Positions 60,793 to 64,000 of a stretch of 64,000 bases of DNA are shown one piece after another. The notes beneath the pieces are model-generated. The model worked only from the letters and a program-made list of their open reading frames with translations. It made no database searches and was not told the origin of the DNA. The first letter of the stretch is position 1; each line of letters opens with the position of its first letter. Position numbers and translations under genes: made by a program. The stretch spans positions 234,078-298,077 of the forward strand of contig NZ_JAJEWP010000001.1 of NCBI RefSeq assembly GCF_020687825.1, read 5' to 3'. The stretch is from Fluctibacter halophilus (GTDB lineage: Bacteria > Pseudomonadota > Gammaproteobacteria > Enterobacterales > Alteromonadaceae).

Positions 60793-61698
60793 TCAGTCTC
60801 CAACCTGGTTATTCAAGTTGTTTAGTAAAAATTCGCCTAGCGCCTTCGCTGAAGGAGATTGGGCTCTTCGTGAGGGCGTGAGTAAACTCAATTGCGCAGT
60901 ACCTGACACCCAATCAGGTAGTACCCTTACCAATTGCCCTTCATTAACTTCATGCCGGCACGTGTATGCGGGCAGGCTGACAATACCGAGACCGTTAATA
61001 GCTGCCGTTTTCAGCGTGCTCATGTCATCACTACAAAGTTGTGGGTTGTAAGGGACGGTAGTTTTGAGTCCCTCATTATTTTGAAGTATCCAGTGACCAG
61101 TGGAGGGTTGCCAGCCAACCTTCAGACTCTGCCTTTTAAACAAGTCATTAGGTGTTTGAGGGATGCCCGTTTTTTCCAGGTAATTAGGGCTGGCAAACAG
61201 GTGCCAGGATACAGTGCAAAGGCTTCTCTGAATGATGCTTGAGTCTGGTAAGGTTTCAATATGTCCCCTGATCGCCAAGTCAATCCCAGAAGAGACTAAA
61301 TCTATATTCCGATTGGTGACTTGCTGGACGAGCTCTACTTTTGGATTCTCCTGCAGAAATCTTCCAATCAAATCTTTAACGGCAAATTGAGCAACCCCAA
61401 GCGAACAGCTCATCGTTACCCGTCCAGTCAAGGACGTTTTCCTGCTCTCTATCGCTGCCTCCGCAGCCTCCATTTCGTCAAGCAGAGCTCGAGCATGTCG
61501 ATAAAAGAGCTGGCCGGTTTCCGTGACATTGAATTGGCGGGATGTGCGCTGAATTAACTTTATGTCGAGTCTTTCCTCTAGTTTTGAAACATGGCGACTC
61601 AAACGTGATTTGGGCATATTTAGCGCTTCAGCTGCGGGCGTAAACCCTTGTTTTTCTACTACGTGTACGAAGTAATAATAGTCATTCAGATCAATCAT
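60793..61698 (-). CDS. LysR-family transcriptional regulator
   Basis: A 301-residue LTTR. The N-terminal winged helix (about 3-62) reads LNDYYYFVHVVEKQGFTPAAEAL then SRLSRHVSKLEERLDIKLI, followed by the linker helix and a LysR substrate-binding domain (GRVTMSCSLGVAQFAV onward, VSSGIDLAIRG). It is divergent from a pirin gene with a 138-bp gap containing two copies of one inverted repeat, so it probably controls the pirin/DUF2798/NIPSNAP genes and itself. Several relatives next to pirin genes respond to oxidative or aromatic signals, but the inducer here cannot be inferred. Confidence 0.93.
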   Translation of the reverse strand: MIDLNDYYYFVHVVEKQGFTPAAEALNMPKSRLSRHVSKLEERLDIKLIQRTSRQFNVTETGQLFYRHARALLDEMEAAEAAIESRKTSLTGRVTMSCSLGVAQFAVKDLIGRFLQENPKVELVQQVTNRNIDLVSSGIDLAIRGHIETLPDSSIIQRSLCTVSWHLFASPNYLEKTGIPQTPNDLFKRQSLKVGWQPSTGHWILQNNEGLKTTVPYNPQLCSDDMSTLKTAAINGLGIVSLPAYTCRHEVNEGQLVRVLPDWVSGTAQLSLLTPSRRAQSPSAKALGEFLLNNLNNQVGD

Positions 61699-61730
61699 AT
61701 TTCTCTACACATTCGCGAATCTTGCCTCAA

Positions 61731-61748
61731 TGTTCTAAATATAGAACA
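61731..61748. promoter_or_regulatory. LysR operator candidate 1
   Basis: TGTTCTA-AATA-TAGAACA, a perfect 7-bp palindrome with a 4-bp spacer, in the gap between divergent LysR and pirin genes, 33 bp from the LysR start. Confidence 0.7.
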
Positions 61749-61782
61749 CTGTTTTCGGTTTTTCTATCTACAAGGCTTTATC

Positions 61783-61798
61783 GTTCTATCGCTAGAAT
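61783..61798. promoter_or_regulatory. LysR operator candidate 2
   Basis: GTTCTA-TCGC-TAGAAT, the same motif as the upstream site with one mismatched end, centre-to-centre distance 51 bp (about five helical turns), 39 bp before the pirin start. Paired sites are typical of LTTR recognition and activation sites. Confidence 0.65.
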
Positions 61799-61836
61799 GT
61801 ATTCATCGGTTCGGAAAAATCATTTGGTGAATAAAA

Positions 61837-62739
61837 ATGAATACATTTTTCAAATCTACAGCTGACACCATGAATCATTTGGACATGGTGCCTAGTGTTA
61901 CTTCAGCGAAATTAGGCGAAGTGTTCAACATCGGTGATGGATTTGAAGCTCTGGCATTTCGCGAAAAAGATTTTTTAGGCGCGATGGATCCACTTGTAAT
62001 GGTGGACCATTACCGGATGACCAAGCCCACTTTTGGTGCCCATCCGCACGCAGGTCTTTCAGCGGTTTCTGTCTTATTTGAAGACAGTGAGGGGCCATTC
62101 CACAATCGAGACTCACTTGGAAATGACTTCGATATCATGCCCGGCGACCTATATTGGCTAAAAGCTGGCTCTGGCGTTATCCATGATGAGTCGCCTCGTG
62201 CGGGGTCAAAAATTCACGGGTTGCAAGCATTTGTGAATCTACCTTCGACGCTCAGAAAAAGTGCTCCTGAGTCGCTGCATGTTAAAGCTCAAGACATGCC
62301 CATTATCGAGTGTGAAGGCTGTCGTGTACGTATTGTCCTTGGCGAAAGCAATGGCGTTACGGGCAGTCATTCCCCTGCATTACCGATGACCATTCTTGAT
62401 GGACACATTGATTCAAATGCGACTTTCTCGCATCAATTAAACGATCAGCAAAATGCATGGATTTATGCTGTAAAAGGAGAGCTTATTGTTTTGGTTGGTG
62501 GCAGGCAGGTAAGGCTTTCCTCAGGCCACGCTTTTGCGATATCAGACGTTGTACCTGGCGCAAGGAATAGTATTCATGTGCTCAATCCCGCTCCTGAAAG
62601 TGCGCAGTTTGTGATGTTTGCAGGAAAACCTATAAATGAAAAATATGTACAGAAAGGACCGTTTATCATGGATTCGGAGGCTGAGATTGCTCAAATCGAA
62701 GCGGATTATACTTCCGGTAAACTTGGAAAATTGGCTTAA
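61837..62739 (+). CDS. Pirin family protein
   Basis: A 300-residue bicupin. The N-terminal cupin has DPLVMVDHYRMTKPTFGAHPHAGLSAVSVLFEDSE split around the metal histidines, then DIMPGDLYWLKAGSGVIHDESP. The C-terminal half has QNAWIYAVKGELIVLVGGRQ and VMFAGKPINE. Pirins bind iron and include quercetinases and redox-responsive regulators; which applies here cannot be said. GGTGA precedes the ATG. It is the first gene of a plus-strand group with the DUF2798 and NIPSNAP genes, divergent from its probable LysR regulator. Confidence 0.92.
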   Translation: MNTFFKSTADTMNHLDMVPSVTSAKLGEVFNIGDGFEALAFREKDFLGAMDPLVMVDHYRMTKPTFGAHPHAGLSAVSVLFEDSEGPFHNRDSLGNDFDIMPGDLYWLKAGSGVIHDESPRAGSKIHGLQAFVNLPSTLRKSAPESLHVKAQDMPIIECEGCRVRIVLGESNGVTGSHSPALPMTILDGHIDSNATFSHQLNDQQNAWIYAVKGELIVLVGGRQVRLSSGHAFAISDVVPGARNSIHVLNPAPESAQFVMFAGKPINEKYVQKGPFIMDSEAEIAQIEADYTSGKLGKLA

Positions 62740-62778
62740 GAACTCACCATTGTTATTTTTTAAATGAGGAAAATAAGC

Positions 62779-63057
62779 ATGAAGAATCTACCTCTAACAG
62801 CAATCAACTATCACTCGTTAACTAACAGAGTCCTTGTGACTTATGCAACTCCCTTGCTTATTTCGTTTGTTATGTCGTTTTTGATGTCCGGCGTCATGTC
62901 ATTGACTATGTTGGCGCTAGAGTCGTCGACTGTGGGCGAAGTGTTTGCCAGTTGGCCGAAGGCATGGGCTGTAGCGATGCTGGTGGCGTTTCCAGTCAGT
63001 TTAATTGTTGTCCCTTTTACAAAACGCCTAGTATCTCAAATTATCGTTTCCGCATAG
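62779..63057 (+). CDS. DUF2798 family membrane protein
   Basis: A 92-residue protein with two TM helices: ATPLLISFVMSFLMSGVMSLTML and the C-terminal KAWAVAMLVAFPVSLIVVPFTKRLV, which matches the DUF2798 pattern (WPKAWxxAxxxAFP). I took the ATG at 62779, which has GAGGA about 9 nt upstream, over the ATG at 62764 that lies within that ribosome site. Forty bases separate it from the pirin gene, so the two are likely co-transcribed. Function of the family is unknown. Confidence 0.85.
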   Translation: MKNLPLTAINYHSLTNRVLVTYATPLLISFVMSFLMSGVMSLTMLALESSTVGEVFASWPKAWAVAMLVAFPVSLIVVPFTKRLVSQIIVSA

Positions 63058-63166
63058 TTTGTGTAGAGGCTATGTTCATACCGCCCTGCTTATAAAGCGC
63101 TGAGATGCACAACGGTTTAGGGGCTAGCCAACATATTCAATACGACAGGAGACGAAGGAAATTAAT

Positions 63167-63616
63167 ATGAAAAATAATCTCCAAACCATTTTTATTTTGT
63201 TCGTGATGTTGTATTCATCGGCCGTTTTTTCTACGGAGTATTCTGCTCCAGAAGGTACCGGGAGCTTGAAAAAAAACGTCTATGAAATTCGTAATTATCA
63301 CTACGACCCCGCAAAGTTTGATGCGTTTAGTAAATGGTTTATTAACGATGCGGCTCCTTTTCTCAAAGTTAACTTTGATGTAGTTGGTATCTGGATAGGG
63401 GCCGTTGATACACCGGTAATTGCTGGTACGGATCCTATGAAACTGAGTCTCGGTTCAGCAAACGCTACCTGGATTATCCGCTGGGAGTCACTGGAGGAAA
63501 GAAAAAGAATTCATGAGGCGGTTTTTGGTAGCGAAGAGTGGTATAAGATCTGGGCCAATCATCCCGACACGGACGGCTATTTGCAGGTGGAAGTCAGATT
63601 TGCCAGTCGCTATTAG
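63167..63616 (+). CDS. Exported NIPSNAP-like protein
   Basis: A 149-residue protein with a signal peptide (MKNNLQTIFILFVMLYSSAVFS) and an ALPHA-beta-barrel NIPSNAP domain: VYEIRNYHYDPAKFDAFSKWF, FDVVGIWIGAV, TWIIRWESLEERKRIHEAVFGSEEWYKIW. NIPSNAP-type proteins are small dimeric ferredoxin-like-fold proteins of uncertain role, sometimes oxygenase-like. An export signal is uncommon in this family. About 110 bp separate it from the DUF2798 gene; it is probably in the same LysR-controlled group. A GACGAAGG site precedes the ATG. Confidence 0.85.
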   Translation: MKNNLQTIFILFVMLYSSAVFSTEYSAPEGTGSLKKNVYEIRNYHYDPAKFDAFSKWFINDAAPFLKVNFDVVGIWIGAVDTPVIAGTDPMKLSLGSANATWIIRWESLEERKRIHEAVFGSEEWYKIWANHPDTDGYLQVEVRFASRY

Positions 63617-63811
63617 CCACTAAAACTTTCGTTGCCAGTGCCGAGAAGAAGGTCAGGTCCGCATTACGTTAAAAGTGATGGTTCAGGGGGCTGATTACAG
63701 CTTCCGCTACTGGCACATCTCGGACCCATTGATACATTGCTATGCCGCGCTGACGGATCTCAACGGTGACAGCGAGCGACGTCCTCATCACGCTTCCGTC
63801 AAAAACGTCTA

Positions 63812-64000
63812 CTACAGCTTGCGAATGGTGCTGATTTCGCTGTCGGAAAGACCCAAAGACGCCAGAAAGTGCTGATGCTCGTCGGGTTCCATTTTTTCAA
63901 AGCTGCGATGCCAGTTTTGCATGTCCTCATCGCTTAATCCGGCGGTACGCATGATGTTGACCCAGCGGTCTTTGGTCATGCCGGAATGTTGCAACAAATC
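63812..64000 (-). CDS. C-terminal part of a protein cut off by the window end, possibly a MerR-type regulator or methyltransferase tail
   Basis: The frame is open to the right edge; about 62 residues are visible: LQHSGMTKDRWVNIMRTAGLSDEDMQNWHRSFEK, then PDEHQHFLASLGLSDSEISTIRKL, split here for length. It is a helical, acidic segment. I have seen similar wording in C-terminal extensions of MerR-like regulators, but cannot confirm it. A complete gene would start beyond base 64000. Stop lies at 63812-63814. Confidence 0.6.
   Translation of the reverse strand, partial: DLLQHSGMTKDRWVNIMRTAGLSDEDMQNWHRSFEKMEPDEHQHFLASLGLSDSEISTIRKL

Noticed and set aside
60663-60881. 72-codon plus-strand frame
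   Set aside because: Overlaps the 3' end of the LysR gene, no ribosome site, no domain; composition looks like non-coding AT-rich DNA.
63675-63875. 66-codon plus-strand frame
   Set aside because: No ribosome site, overlaps the convergent partial gene at 63812 and has no recognisable domain.

Overview
The window is a bacterial chromosomal segment of about 52% GC by eye. It is dominated by one very large locus for exosortase A (XrtA/EpsH) and exopolysaccharide (EPS), running from about 0.7 kb to 57.5 kb. The gene set (XrtA, PEP-CTERM substrate, TPR lipoprotein, Wzz/tyrosine-kinase/Wza-type export genes, WecB/WecC, LysR, hemolysin III) fits a Gram-negative bacterium, most likely an aquatic gammaproteobacterium. 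Genus cannot be read from the sequence. I saw no rRNA, tRNA, CRISPR array, IS element or prophage gene.

Layout. (1) 1-0.6 kb: 3' part of a hemolysin III/TrhA-type membrane protein. (2) 0.7-7.0 kb: XrtA-associated ATPase (+), then a minus-strand export operon (Wza-like lipoprotein, Wzz-like chain-length protein, tyrosine autokinase, outer-membrane beta-barrel). (3) 7.2-22.3 kb: a tightly packed plus-strand operon with priming sugar transferase, deacetylase, FemAB-like protein, glycosyltransferases, exosortase A with EpsI domain, amidotransferase, sulfotransferase, O-ligase and Wzx flippase, ended by a strong terminator. (4) 22.3-30.8 kb: two tandem ~1350-residue secreted proteins (beta-propeller, FN3, parallel beta-helix, cadherin-like, RTX repeats) sharing a ~2.65-kb core that is almost identical in DNA. 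(5) 30.9-41.4 kb: TPR protein, two more sulfotransferases, glycosyltransferase, Cys-less asparagine-synthase homologue, second deacetylase, GNAT-like transferase, a beta-helix protein with a disrupted start, and two exosortase-associated hydrolases. (6) 41.4-51.2 kb: an acyl-transfer block with SGNH protein, 43-residue membrane peptide, MBOAT, AMP ligase, carrier protein and a decarboxylase-sulfotransferase fusion, followed by a second decarboxylase/ligase/carrier set. (7) 51.2-57.5 kb: WecB, WecC, PEP-CTERM-system TPR lipoprotein and a PEP-CTERM protein behind a sigma-54-like promoter. (8) 57.6-64 kb: unrelated accessory genes (P-loop kinase, small membrane proteins, VOC protein, LysR/pirin/DUF2798/NIPSNAP group) with an 11-copy octanucleotide repeat.

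How it works together (inference). Sugar nucleotides, including UDP-ManNAcA from WecB/WecC, are assembled on a lipid carrier, flipped by Wzx, polymerised or ligated, and exported through the Wza/Wzz/kinase/beta-barrel set. The polymer is probably deacetylated, amidated, sulfated (four sulfotransferase domains) and acylated. XrtA processes the PEP-CTERM protein for surface or matrix display.

Most notable observation. The genes at 41.4-45.8 kb have the composition of a Dlt (teichoic acid D-alanylation) relay: DltD-like SGNH, MBOAT, adenylating ligase, carrier protein and a 43-residue single-TM peptide whose last six residues, FRYQGF, fit the FxYxxF acyl-carrier tail of DltX. With the adjacent PLP decarboxylase (compare BtrI/BtrJ/BtrK of butirosin biosynthesis) this suggests a dedicated pathway that puts an amino-acyl or related group on the exopolysaccharide. 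That is inference and can be tested.
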